Positions 25,886 to 33,288 of a stretch of DNA of 64,000 nucleotides are shown here, piece by piece. Position 1 is the stretch's first letter; the number at the start of each line of letters is the position of its first letter. Made by a program: the position numbers and the translations under genes. The notes beneath the pieces were generated by a model that was given only the letters and a program-made list of their open reading frames with translations, made no database searches and was not told the origin of the DNA. The stretch is taken from the NCBI GenBank assembly GCA_964370635.1, contig CAYJJU010000002.1, forward strand, positions 106,622 through 170,621, written 5' to 3'. Origin of the DNA: SIG603 sp964370635. GTDB taxonomy: Bacteria; Bacillota; Clostridia; Oscillospirales; Acutalibacteraceae.

Positions 25886-25913
25886 ATAATACACCAAAAA
25901 AAATATTTGTCAA
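25886..25913 (-). promoter_or_regulatory. Promoter of the csoR-ATPase operon
   Basis: Minus strand TTGACA (25913-25908) and TATTAT (25891-25886), 16-bp spacer, directly upstream of the CsoR dyad. Confidence 0.75.
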
Positions 25914-25926
25914 GCAAAAAATAATT

Positions 25927-25957
25927 TAGCCGAGTTCGGGTTATATGAACTCGGCTA
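25927..25957 (-). terminator. Terminator of the acr3 gene
   Basis: Perfect 11-bp stem TAGCCGAGTTC/GAACTCGGCTA (25927-25937 with 25947-25957), followed on the minus strand by a T-rich tract. It separates acr3 from the csoR promoter. Confidence 0.8.
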
Positions 25958-25984
25958 GCCTGACAAATATTTTATATTTGGTGA

Positions 25985-27034
25985 TTATTTGTTTTTAAAC
26001 CAATGTTTTGTATTATTTGCGATTTTTACAAGCACGAGCATGACTGGCACTTCCACCAAAACTCCTACTATTGTAGCAATTGCAACAGGGCTTTGTGTTC
26101 CAAACAGCGCAACCGCCACTGCGACAGATAGCTCAAAAAAGTTTGATGCGCCTATCATTCCGGCAGGTGCTGCAATGTCATGACTGAGTTTAATCCCTTT
26201 TGCCGTGAAGTATGACACAAAGAAAATTAAAAATGTTTGTATTATCAGCGGAACCGCTATTAAAACTATGTGCAGTGGATTTTCAAGTATAACTGTTCCT
26301 TGAAACGAAAACAGCAAAGTTAGTGTAACCAAAAGCCCTATTATCGTCACATTATTAAATTTAGGTATGAATTTCGTCTCAAAATACTCTTTGCCCTTGT
26401 TTTTTGTGATGAAAACCCTTGTTAAAACGCCGCCTAAAAGCGGAATTACAACAAAAAGCACGACAGATAAAATCAGTGTGTCCCACGGAACGCTTACACC
26501 GCCCACGCCAAGTAAAAATGCAACTATCGGAGTAAATGCCACCAAAATTATCAAGTCATTTGTAGCAACTTGAACCACTGTATATGCCGGATTTCCCTTT
26601 GTAAGGTGGCTCCACACAAACACCATCGCCGTGCAAGGAGCCGCACCTAGAAGCACTGCACCTGTCAAATAGTCGGTAGCAAGCTCAGGCGTTATAAAGC
26701 CCTTAAACAGTACAAAAAAGAAGAGCCACGCAATTCCAAACATTGTAAACGGCTTGATTAACCAGTTTACCACCCAAGTAAGAAACAGGCCTTTTGGGTT
26801 TTTGCTTACGCCTTTTACGCTTTTAAAATCGACCTTCATCATCATGGGGTAAATCATAAGCCATATCAAAATCGCAATGGGAATTGACACATTTGCGTAC
26901 TCAAAACGACTTAAAAACTCGGGTATAATCGGTAAAAATAGGCTGATAAGTATGCCTAAACCCATGCAAATTACAACCCAAAGCGTTAAATATCTTTCAA
27001 AAAAACTTATGCCACTTGCCTTTTGTTTTTTCAT
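25985..27034 (-). CDS. acr3: ACR3-family arsenite efflux transporter
   Basis: A 349-residue membrane protein with ten hydrophobic segments, normal length for the Acr3 branch of the bile/arsenite/riboflavin superfamily. The fourth segment has the conserved GAAPCTAMVF with Cys134, the cysteine essential for As(III) transport, and the late segment has the conserved glutamate in VEVPVML. It pumps arsenite (and possibly antimonite) out of the cell using the proton gradient. No arsR or arsC gene is adjacent, which is unusual. It has its own consensus promoter and terminator. Confidence 0.9.
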   Translation of the reverse strand: MKKQKASGISFFERYLTLWVVICMGLGILISLFLPIIPEFLSRFEYANVSIPIAILIWLMIYPMMMKVDFKSVKGVSKNPKGLFLTWVVNWLIKPFTMFGIAWLFFFVLFKGFITPELATDYLTGAVLLGAAPCTAMVFVWSHLTKGNPAYTVVQVATNDLIILVAFTPIVAFLLGVGGVSVPWDTLILSVVLFVVIPLLGGVLTRVFITKNKGKEYFETKFIPKFNNVTIIGLLVTLTLLFSFQGTVILENPLHIVLIAVPLIIQTFLIFFVSYFTAKGIKLSHDIAAPAGMIGASNFFELSVAVAVALFGTQSPVAIATIVGVLVEVPVMLVLVKIANNTKHWFKNK

Positions 27035-27078
27035 AAAATTCTTCCTGCTTTCATATCAAATATTTTTTATCTGATGTC

Positions 27079-27107
27079 ATTATAAGCCGAAATCCGCATC
27101 TTGTCAA
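27079..27107 (-). promoter_or_regulatory. Consensus promoter of acr3
   Basis: Minus strand TTGACA (27107-27102), 17-bp spacer, TATAAT (27084-27079): a perfect sigma-A promoter. TTTGATAT is repeated on both sides of it, a possible repressor site, although no ArsR-type gene is in view. Confidence 0.75.
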
Positions 27108-27138
27108 TATATATATCAAAATTTTTTAATTTATAATT

Positions 27139-27825
27139 TCAAATGGCATTCACCGCAATGTCTACAGCGTGAATATGCGTAGTATCAAAAACAGGCAGAG
27201 AAATATCTTTTTGCGACACCAAAAGCCCAATCTCCGTGCAACCCAGTATTACACCCTGAGCGCCCATGCCCTCAAGCCTATTAATTATCTGCAAATATTT
27301 TTCTTTTGACTCTGCCTTAATTTCACCAAGGCAAAGCTCTTTATAAATAATTTCATTAACAATTTCTATGTCCTCATCGTTTGGAATTAGCACTTCAATT
27401 CCCTCATCAATCAACTTTTGCTTGTAAAAATCTTGTTTCATCGTATATTTTGTGCCAAGAAGTGCGATTTTATTAAGGTTTTTCGCCTTTATCGCATTTG
27501 CAGTAGACTGCGCTATGTGGAGTATAGGTATATTAATTTTAGCCTCGATTTGCGGTACTACTTTATGCATGGTGTTGGTGCAAATCGCAATAAAATCTGC
27601 CCCAGCATTTTGCAGTTTCAGCGCTATTTGTGATAAAACTTCACCGCTTTTATCCCAGTCCCCTTTAGCCTGATATTCCTCAATTTCGGCAAAATTTACA
27701 CTGTACAGCAAAATTTTTGCAGAGTGCAGGCCGCCTAATATCTCTTTTACCTTTTCATTAATTATTTGATAATAAGAAGCCGTGCTCTCAAGGCTCATTC
27801 CTCCTATAAGTCCTATAGTTTTCAC
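27139..27825 (-). CDS. Aspartate/glutamate racemase family protein
   Basis: A 228-residue PLP-independent racemase of the Asp/Glu/hydantoin racemase superfamily (RacX/YgeA type). The two catalytic cysteines are visible: Cys82 in CTNTMH and Cys196 in GCTEI, in the mirror-image halves of the fold. GLIGGMSLESTASYY at the start is typical of broad-specificity amino acid racemases. It overlaps the preceding phosphotransferase gene by 4 bp (ATGA), so the two are translationally coupled. Substrate is uncertain: aspartate or another amino acid, perhaps for D-amino acid release or peptidoglycan. Confidence 0.88.
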   Translation of the reverse strand: MKTIGLIGGMSLESTASYYQIINEKVKEILGGLHSAKILLYSVNFAEIEEYQAKGDWDKSGEVLSQIALKLQNAGADFIAICTNTMHKVVPQIEAKINIPILHIAQSTANAIKAKNLNKIALLGTKYTMKQDFYKQKLIDEGIEVLIPNDEDIEIVNEIIYKELCLGEIKAESKEKYLQIINRLEGMGAQGVILGCTEIGLLVSQKDISLPVFDTTHIHAVDIAVNAI

Positions 27826-28667
27826 TTAGTTTCCTCCTCCGACAAAATCTCATTTATTGTTCTTTTCGAATTTTCATCTGCATCATAGGTGATAAGCGCC
27901 TTCCAAAGCGCCCAAGCCTTTGCCCTATCTACCGTGAATTTATCTATATTCTTAAGAAAAAATTCTCTACTCTGACTATCAAAAAAAGTCCACGCCATGG
28001 CATAATCGCAAGACGGGTCGCCAATTCCCATAATTCCAAAATCTATTACCGCACACAAATGTCCCTTATCGACAAGCAAATTTCCGGGCGCTACATCTCC
28101 GTGTATCCAGACAGGTGTTTTTTCCCATTTGGAGGCTAGCCCTTTTTTCCAAATTTCAAGCAGCCTATCGGTCGGAAGCATGCCCTTTAAGCTTTCAAGA
28201 GCCTTTACGGTTTCATCGTGGTACACCGCCAAATCTCCGCCACGATAAAAATTATGCGCCCCTGCCACGGGTGCGTTTTCGGTATTTATTTTTTGCAAAT
28301 CAAGTAAAAACTGCGAGAGTTCCCTTGCAAAACTGTTTTTTGATTTCATATTGTGCGCACTTAAAGTTTCGCCCTTTATATAGCGATTTACAAGCCACGG
28401 AAAAGGATAATTTTCATCGGGCTGACCTTTTGCTATGGGTGAAGAAATAGGCAGACTTAAAAACTGTGACAAAAACGGTAGCCACTTATACTCTTTTTCC
28501 ACCTGAGGAACATATGCTTTAGCGCTGGGTAGCCTTATTATCATGTCGTCCCCTAAGTGAAAACTCCTGTTATCATGCCCACTTTTTTCCACCGGCCTAA
28601 TTTCCAAGTCTTTCCATTTTGGAAACTGATTTGATATAAGCGAGCTTACTATTTCTAAATTAATCAT
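27822..28667 (-). CDS. APH-family small-molecule kinase
   Basis: A 281-residue protein with the aminoglycoside phosphotransferase/choline kinase fold. The catalytic loop is HGDVAPGN (189-196) and the metal-binding DFG is at 209-211; the N-lobe has a conserved IRLPS strand with the following lysine. Relatives phosphorylate aminoglycosides, macrolides, sugars or other alcohols. The substrate cannot be inferred, and resistance should not be assumed. It is followed by, and overlaps, the amino acid racemase gene. No promoter was clear in the 125 bp shared with the divergent gene. Confidence 0.85.
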   Translation of the reverse strand: MINLEIVSSLISNQFPKWKDLEIRPVEKSGHDNRSFHLGDDMIIRLPSAKAYVPQVEKEYKWLPFLSQFLSLPISSPIAKGQPDENYPFPWLVNRYIKGETLSAHNMKSKNSFARELSQFLLDLQKINTENAPVAGAHNFYRGGDLAVYHDETVKALESLKGMLPTDRLLEIWKKGLASKWEKTPVWIHGDVAPGNLLVDKGHLCAVIDFGIMGIGDPSCDYAMAWTFFDSQSREFFLKNIDKFTVDRAKAWALWKALITYDADENSKRTINEILSEEETK

Positions 28668-28747
28668 AAAACCCCCACAAGATATTTTTTGTACCTATAT
28701 TATATCTGTAAAATTCGTGGAGCGCAACGTGTATTTTAAAGTGAGTG

Positions 28748-28776
28748 TTGAATATTTAATTATTTTATGATAAAAT
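28748..28776 (+). promoter_or_regulatory. Promoter of the small membrane protein gene
   Basis: TTGAAT (28748-28753), 17-bp spacer, TAAAAT (28771-28776), about 28 bp before the start codon. Confidence 0.55.
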
Positions 28777-28804
28777 TATTAAAATAATTTCTTTGGAGGT
28801 TAGC

Positions 28805-29242
28805 ATGAAAGTAAAGAGCACTTTTTTAATGAAAATTAAAAATTTAATAGCGATTTTATCTCAGCTTGCGATGTATTCTTATTTGATTTTCAATTGGAAT
28901 AACATTCCAAAAATACTTTTAGCGGCCGATAGTCCTATGACAAGAGGGGAGCTCCTTGTTTTTCCAATTTTAGTTACTGTTTTCTTTATTGTGTTCAGTG
29001 TAATAGAGCTATTCCCGTCGGCGTGGAATACTTTATCTAATGCAAAAGCCGCCAATATCGCCCAACTACTACATATTACAAAAAATTTGATAGTAGATTT
29101 AAAACTTGTAGTATGCTTTGTGCTCGGCCTTTTATTCATGAGCATTGTATTTGCTTTTACTATGCCCGTGTGGCTAGCCACCCTTTCTATAGTAGGAACG
29201 CTTGTATACTATGTTTTAAAAATAATCAAGGCTTCAAAGTAA
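28805..29242 (+). CDS. Small four-helix membrane protein, unknown function
   Basis: A 145-residue hydrophobic protein with about four membrane segments (near residues 12-30, 48-66, 95-118 and 120-138). The ATG at 28805 is chosen because GGAGG lies 5 bp before it; an upstream TTG overlaps that site. A central loop holds charged residues (NAKAANIAQLLHITKN). I do not recognise the family; hydrophobic pattern and size recall uncharacterised clostridial DUF proteins. It has its own promoter and terminator and no operon partner. Confidence 0.7.
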   Translation: MKVKSTFLMKIKNLIAILSQLAMYSYLIFNWNNIPKILLAADSPMTRGELLVFPILVTVFFIVFSVIELFPSAWNTLSNAKAANIAQLLHITKNLIVDLKLVVCFVLGLLFMSIVFAFTMPVWLATLSIVGTLVYYVLKIIKASK

Positions 29243-29282
29243 ATTGCGGCCTCGATGTCTTTTGCCATATATTTAAATTAAA

Positions 29283-30419
29283 AATAAAGAGGGCTCCCTT
29301 TCTTTGCAGGGAACCCTCTAATTTATATTATTATTAACTTTTATTTAATTGAAAGAACTTTTAACTAGTACATTGGATTACCCTCTTAAAACATTTCATT
29401 ACTAATTTTGATGTCTAAAACTTATATCGTAGTCAAGATTAATTAACTTTAGTTATCATACTAATAACTAACAATTTATCTACTTACAATAACCTATAAT
29501 CTAATTTTACTACCAGCTTTCTTATCTATTAAATTGTCCTAAAACTCTATCGGACAAACACTATACTATTTTCTCTATTTGCGTGTAATTATATAACCGT
29601 CATCTCTTCGTATCGCCTAAATAAAATCATGTCTGCCATTATTATTTAATAAAAAACTCGGCCATACTACTTCTTCATATTTCATAACCTTTAACACCAA
29701 ATCAACTCTACATTCATTTGATTTGACATTTGCCTAATTCCAACACTTCAAAGGCTATATTACTAACCAAACACTACCAATTATTTACTCAGCTCCTGTG
29801 GTTTTTTCATCACTTACTTTTATGAACTTTACACAGTCTACCTCTAAATAACTCGTATATTTTGTAATCATCCCTTCTCGGTTATAGTTTTTCCCCTACA
29901 CACTTTCTCTTCATGTATAGTAAAAACTTATCGCAAATGCGATACTAACACCCAAATAAGATAAACTAAAACTCATTTACTAAATTTTTAAGTATAACTT
30001 ATATATTTTAAAAGACCACAGTCTTTTTATTATTTCAAGCAATCTTTTACATCAATTATTTTATAAATGCCTTTAACATTACCAAGATAAACTGATGTGG
30101 TTTAACGAAACCATAAAACGATGGAACTTAAAGTTTATAAAACTCTTAAAATGCAAACACTTGAAATTTTACCGATAACTGAATTTTTTGACTGATATAC
30201 GGTATTGCACTCCATACCATATAAAGCTGTTCTTTCATCGGCGCCCATCAGGGAACCGACTTGCTGCTTTTCAATTTCCAATGGACTCACCCTTTCTTTT
30301 TCGCATTCATTTTAACTCTTAAAGAAAACATTTAAAACTACTCTACTCTTACTTAAGTTTTAACGGGATTTTCTTTTATGAACTTATCTTTTTCTTCTTT
30401 TTTCCCGCTTGCTTTCTTT
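29283..30419 (-). ncRNA. Candidate large structured non-coding RNA (about 1.1 kb)
   Basis: No long ORF exists on either strand, yet a near-consensus minus-strand promoter stands at its upstream end and a hairpin followed by U's at its downstream end. The predicted transcript is rich in perfect local hairpins: 10-bp stem 30214-30223/30196-30205 with 8-nt loop; 7-bp stem 30010-30016/30021-30027; 6-bp stems at 29929-29934/29939-29944 and 29534-29539/29552-29557; 5-6 bp at 30098-30113; and a nested hairpin in 30237-30261. The 5' end is purine-rich with a GCGGGA/TCCCGT pairing. It is too long for 6S, SRP, RNase P or tmRNA. Its nature relative to known large ornate RNAs (OLE, ROOL, GOLLD) cannot be decided by eye. 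Confidence 0.45.
29286..29322. terminator. Terminator hairpin usable in both directions
   Basis: AGAGGGCTCCC (29288-29298) pairs with GGGAACCCTCT (29309-29319) with one mismatch. On the plus strand it ends the small membrane protein gene; on the minus strand it is followed by TTATTTTTA and would end the candidate large RNA. Confidence 0.7.
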
Positions 30420-30425
30420 ATCTGT

Positions 30426-30454
30426 ATCTTACACCTATTTGTGCAATTTGTCAA
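30426..30454 (-). promoter_or_regulatory. Promoter of the candidate large RNA
   Basis: Minus strand TTGACA (30454-30449), 17-bp spacer, TAAGAT (30431-30426). No protein-coding gene lies downstream on that strand for more than 1 kb, until the plus-strand membrane protein gene. Confidence 0.65.
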
Positions 30455-30573
30455 TAGTTTTTTTAAAAATAATTAGATTTTTTTATTTATTCTAAACATG
30501 AATAATAAAACCTTTGAATTAATATAATATTTATGTACACACTACTAACGCACATGATAAATTGAGTTTTGTA

Positions 30574-30602
30574 TTGACTAAATCGCTTTTACAATGTACA
30601 AT
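30574..30602 (+). promoter_or_regulatory. Promoter of the DUF1292 gene
   Basis: TTGACT (30574-30579), 17-bp spacer, TACAAT (30597-30602), divergent from the promoter of the candidate large RNA and 34 bp before the ATG. Confidence 0.65.
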
Positions 30603-30636
30603 ATAGATACACAATAATATTTAGGAGGATTGGCAA

Positions 30637-30930
30637 ATGAATAATGAATACGAGGCCGATTTAATAACGCTTTTAGACGATGACGGAAACGAGCATGAAT
30701 TTGAGGTTATTGACGAAATCGAAACCGATGACGGACATTTTGTTGCATTGGTTCCAACTCTTCAAGATCCCGAAGACATTGGAGTTGAACCCGAAACATA
30801 TTATATTTTTGAAATTGACAGCGAAGACGGAGAAGAGCAACTTATGGAAGTTGAGGACGAAGATACTTTAAATAAGCTTGCTGAAATTTTTGAGCGTCGT
30901 TTTGAAGAAGAATTTTACGACGAAGACTAA
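30637..30930 (+). CDS. DUF1292 (YrzB-like) protein
   Basis: A 97-residue, very acidic protein (rich in Asp and Glu, closing EEEFYDED) that fits DUF1292: ITLLDDDGNEHEFEVIDEIE, then a beta-rich core with YYIFEIDSEDGEE. Family members are widespread in Firmicutes, usually in the alaS-ruvX neighbourhood, and have no proven function. Here the gene stands alone between the candidate large RNA and the 6S-like RNA. AGGAGG lies 8 bp before the start codon. Confidence 0.88.
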   Translation: MNNEYEADLITLLDDDGNEHEFEVIDEIETDDGHFVALVPTLQDPEDIGVEPETYYIFEIDSEDGEEQLMEVEDEDTLNKLAEIFERRFEEEFYDED

Positions 30931-30934
30931 AGCA

Positions 30935-31140
30935 AATATTTCCTGCCTGATGCGCCTATCATGCACAAATAACCCTACACTCATTTTTTAGGGAGCTTCT
31001 CTCCTGTTGAGGGATTGCAGACCTCCCGGCCCGGTTTTTTCCGACGTCGGACGAAGGGAGCGCGAGCCAACAGGGTGAGCACCCACCTGCTTTTTGGTAG
31101 CAGGTTATTGAGAAGCAAGTTACGGTCAGGTGGGAATTTT
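30935..31140 (+). ncRNA. ssrS: Probable 6S RNA
   Basis: About 200 nt without an ORF that fold into a rod: an 11-bp closing stem (30940-30950 with 31126-31136, with two G-U pairs), an internal CTCCTGTTG/CAACAGGGTGAG helix, a GC-rich apical arm around CCCGGCCCGG and CCGACGTCGG, and a side hairpin ACCTGCT/AGCAGGT in the 3' half. Length, end-to-end pairing and the 3' GAGCACCCACCTG...CAGGTTATTGAG region resemble 6S RNA, which binds the housekeeping RNA polymerase in stationary phase. It sits directly after DUF1292 and ends in T's. Confidence 0.62.
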
Positions 31141-31160
31141 TATTTTAAGTAAGAGTGAAG

Positions 31161-31190
31161 AAGTGTAGCGAAAAGCTACGCTTTTTTTGT
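31161..31190 (+). terminator. Hairpin terminator downstream of the 6S-like RNA
   Basis: Nine-bp stem 31161-31169/31175-31183 with loop GAAAA, continued by a T-run. Plus-strand stop for read-through from DUF1292 and the 6S-like RNA. Confidence 0.75.
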
Positions 31191-31192
31191 TT

Positions 31193-31227
31193 TAAAAAAA
31201 ACTGAAGGGAGCCGAAACGACTCCCTT
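31193..31227 (-). terminator. Terminator of the alpha/beta hydrolase gene
   Basis: AAGGGAG (31205-31211) pairs with CTCCCTT (31221-31227). On the minus strand the hairpin is followed by eight T's. The bases 31229-31289 hold only TATCAAC-type low-complexity repeats. Confidence 0.65.
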
Positions 31228-31289
31228 ACGATTTACAATTAAAGATGCAAAGCATTTCAACACAACTATCAATTATCAACTATCAATTC

Positions 31290-32234
31290 TCAACTCTCAA
31301 AGTTTTCATCTAAAAACTTATACATTGTGCTTTTGCAAAGCTCCGGTTCATTTAAAAAACTCACCGCATGCACCGCATCTTTTACTATTAAAAGTTCCTT
31401 TTTTGATGCGCAGGCTTCATAGTTTTCCTTCGACATCCTTGTTGGAACATATTGGTCTTTATCTCCGTGAATAAAAAGCACGGGGATTTTATTTTTCCCG
31501 AGTGCTTCTACAGCACTTGCTTCTTTAAAGCTAAACTTTGCAAATATTTTGGCGAAAATATCGGCTACACTGAGTATCGGAAAAGGCGGTAAGTGATAGT
31601 TTAATTTTAATACGTGCTTGTATATCTCGTACGGAGAGGTGAAGCCACAGTCGGCAATTATTGCTTTCACTTGACTCGGTAAAGCCAAACTACTTGCCAT
31701 CATCACCGTTGCGGCACCCATAGACACACCGAAAAGGCAAATTTGGGTGCTCTCACCGCATCTTTTTACAATTTCCTCGCACCAAGTTTTACAGTCATAG
31801 CGCTCTTTAATTCCAAATGTTATGTATTTTCCGCCACTTTCTCCGTGGCTTCGCTGGCTTATCATAAGCACGCTATAACCTTTGTCTAAAAACATTTCCG
31901 CAGTGGTGATTATATCGTCCCTTCCATGGCATCTAAAACCATGCATTAAGAGCGCCACTTTTCCGCAAACCGCCTCTTTTGGCTTATATAAAGTGCCTGA
32001 AAGCTTTATTCCATCAAAAGATTTAAGCTCTATTTTTTCCTGCTCTATCGCCTTGAATCTTTCTTTTATTAAAATGATTTTATCATAATTTTTTGCCCAT
32101 GGGCTTTCCGGTGTTTTGAGGACAAACTCTGTCGGCTTTGGTTTATCTCTTACACACGCAAGATTAAAAAAGAATATCGACGCAAGGAGCGACACTAATA
32201 TTATTGAGCCCACTAAAATTATAAATAAAATCAT
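31290..32234 (-). CDS. Membrane-anchored alpha/beta hydrolase
   Basis: A 314-residue serine hydrolase with one N-terminal membrane segment (about 2-24). The nucleophile is Ser171 in GVSMGAA, the oxyanion segment HGFRCHGRDD is at 98-107, the acid lies in HGDKDQYVP near 255 and the histidine in DAVHAVSF near 290. It resembles the YqkD/BAAT-like clostridial hydrolases of unknown substrate, presumably cutting an ester or amide at the membrane. Its terminator is just downstream; the upstream Dabb gene is 10-20 bp away on the same strand, so they may share a transcript. Confidence 0.87.
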   Translation of the reverse strand: MILFIILVGSIILVSLLASIFFFNLACVRDKPKPTEFVLKTPESPWAKNYDKIILIKERFKAIEQEKIELKSFDGIKLSGTLYKPKEAVCGKVALLMHGFRCHGRDDIITTAEMFLDKGYSVLMISQRSHGESGGKYITFGIKERYDCKTWCEEIVKRCGESTQICLFGVSMGAATVMMASSLALPSQVKAIIADCGFTSPYEIYKHVLKLNYHLPPFPILSVADIFAKIFAKFSFKEASAVEALGKNKIPVLFIHGDKDQYVPTRMSKENYEACASKKELLIVKDAVHAVSFLNEPELCKSTMYKFLDENFES

Positions 32235-32253
32235 AAAACCACCTTCTTAGATA

Positions 32254-32544
32254 TTAATATTGATAGTCCACGCACACACTTTTTTCAATAACAGAATGAA
32301 CATACGCCTTGACTACTTCTACATGATATGCAGAGCCTTGGTATTCTGCCATATCTTCCATGCTGTCAAAACTTACTTCTAAACTAACATCAAACGAGCG
32401 CTCTGAGCGTAAAGCATCTTTACTTGCCACTATATTCTTGGCCTTTGGCACTTTGCCTTCCATCGACATAAACATGTCGCAAAGCTTTTGTGCATTTTCC
32501 TCGCTATAATCTTTAAGTTTGTAAAATACTATATGTTTTACCAT
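32254..32544 (-). CDS. Dabb family (stress-response dimeric barrel) protein
   Basis: A 96-residue protein starting MVKHIVFYKLKD, the signature of the Dabb dimeric alpha-beta barrel family. The start at 32544 is chosen because the in-frame ATG three codons upstream abuts the GAGG ribosome site, leaving no spacing. Family members dimerise into a ferredoxin-like barrel; the group ranges from plant stress proteins to polyketide cyclases, and no reaction is known for bacterial ones like this. It lies 15 bp after the TrmH-family gene. Confidence 0.86.
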   Translation of the reverse strand: MVKHIVFYKLKDYSEENAQKLCDMFMSMEGKVPKAKNIVASKDALRSERSFDVSLEVSFDSMEDMAEYQGSAYHVEVVKAYVHSVIEKSVCVDYQY

Positions 32545-32559
32545 TTTTTTCATCCTCTT

Positions 32560-33270
32560 TCATTTTGAATTAAATATATAAGTTGCAACCGCAACAGATA
32601 CGGCTAGATTTAGTGAGTCTATATCCTCACTTTGATTAATAAATAAGGGTTTGCCTATTTTCTCAAATTTTTCGGGAAGGCCACTTGCCTCATTTCCGAA
32701 AATAAGCGTGTAACGCTGGGTTTCCGGCACCGTGTAAGGTGTAAGTACTTTACTTGAATTTAGCATAAAGGGGAACAAATCCCTGCCCTCTCCATATTCA
32801 TTTTGATACTCTTCAAAACTTTCAAATATGGCTATTCTCAGCTTAAAAATTGCCCCCATAGACGCCCTTATAACCTTGGGATTAAACACATCGGCGCAGG
32901 GCTTTATTATGGCTAAATCTTTAATTCCAAAACCTAAAATCGTCCTTATGATAGTGCCTAAATTTCCCATGTCAGATGGACCATGTAGCACGACGTGATT
33001 ATCATTTTTTGATAAATCAGAATTATATTTTTCAAAAACCGCCGCGGCATAGCACATTTCTTTATCGGAAATTCTATTTAAAGTTTTATCGTCAATTTGA
33101 AACTCTACGCCCTTTTGTGCACAGAGTTTTGAAAGTTTTTCGCTGTCATTAAATTTTTGTGAAACTATTGCCTTTATAACTTTTTCGGGCTTATTGTTTA
33201 TAAGCTCAAACACGGGAAAGGGGCCTAAGACATAGGAGTGTTCCATGTCTTTTTTATATTTTTTATACAT
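32560..33270 (-). CDS. TrmH-family (SpoU) RNA methyltransferase
   Basis: A 236-residue SPOUT methyltransferase that uses S-adenosylmethionine to methylate the 2'-O of rRNA or tRNA. Motif 1 is NLGTIIRTILGFG, motif 2 is LIFGNEASGLP and motif 3 is SLNLAVSVAVATYIF, all in order in the C-terminal knot. The N-terminal 80 residues form a short substrate-binding domain (VFELINN...). The exact nucleotide target is not predictable. It lies between the aldo/keto reductase and Dabb genes on the same strand with an 18-bp gap upstream. Confidence 0.9.
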   Translation of the reverse strand: MYKKYKKDMEHSYVLGPFPVFELINNKPEKVIKAIVSQKFNDSEKLSKLCAQKGVEFQIDDKTLNRISDKEMCYAAAVFEKYNSDLSKNDNHVVLHGPSDMGNLGTIIRTILGFGIKDLAIIKPCADVFNPKVIRASMGAIFKLRIAIFESFEEYQNEYGEGRDLFPFMLNSSKVLTPYTVPETQRYTLIFGNEASGLPEKFEKIGKPLFINQSEDIDSLNLAVSVAVATYIFNSK

Positions 33271-33288
33271 GAAAACCTCCTAAATTTT

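Noticed and set aside
27822..28667. Aminoglycoside resistance gene
   Set aside because: The fold is APH-like but family-level similarity does not give a substrate, and no resistance context is present.
29113..29337. 74-codon ORF at the end of the small membrane protein gene
   Set aside because: It is a frame shadow over the membrane protein and its terminator, without RBS.
30931..31160. tRNA or RNase P RNA in the region after DUF1292
   Set aside because: No TTCGA loop or clover-leaf and no RNase P core motif (GAGGAAAGTCC) were found; a 6S-type rod fits better.
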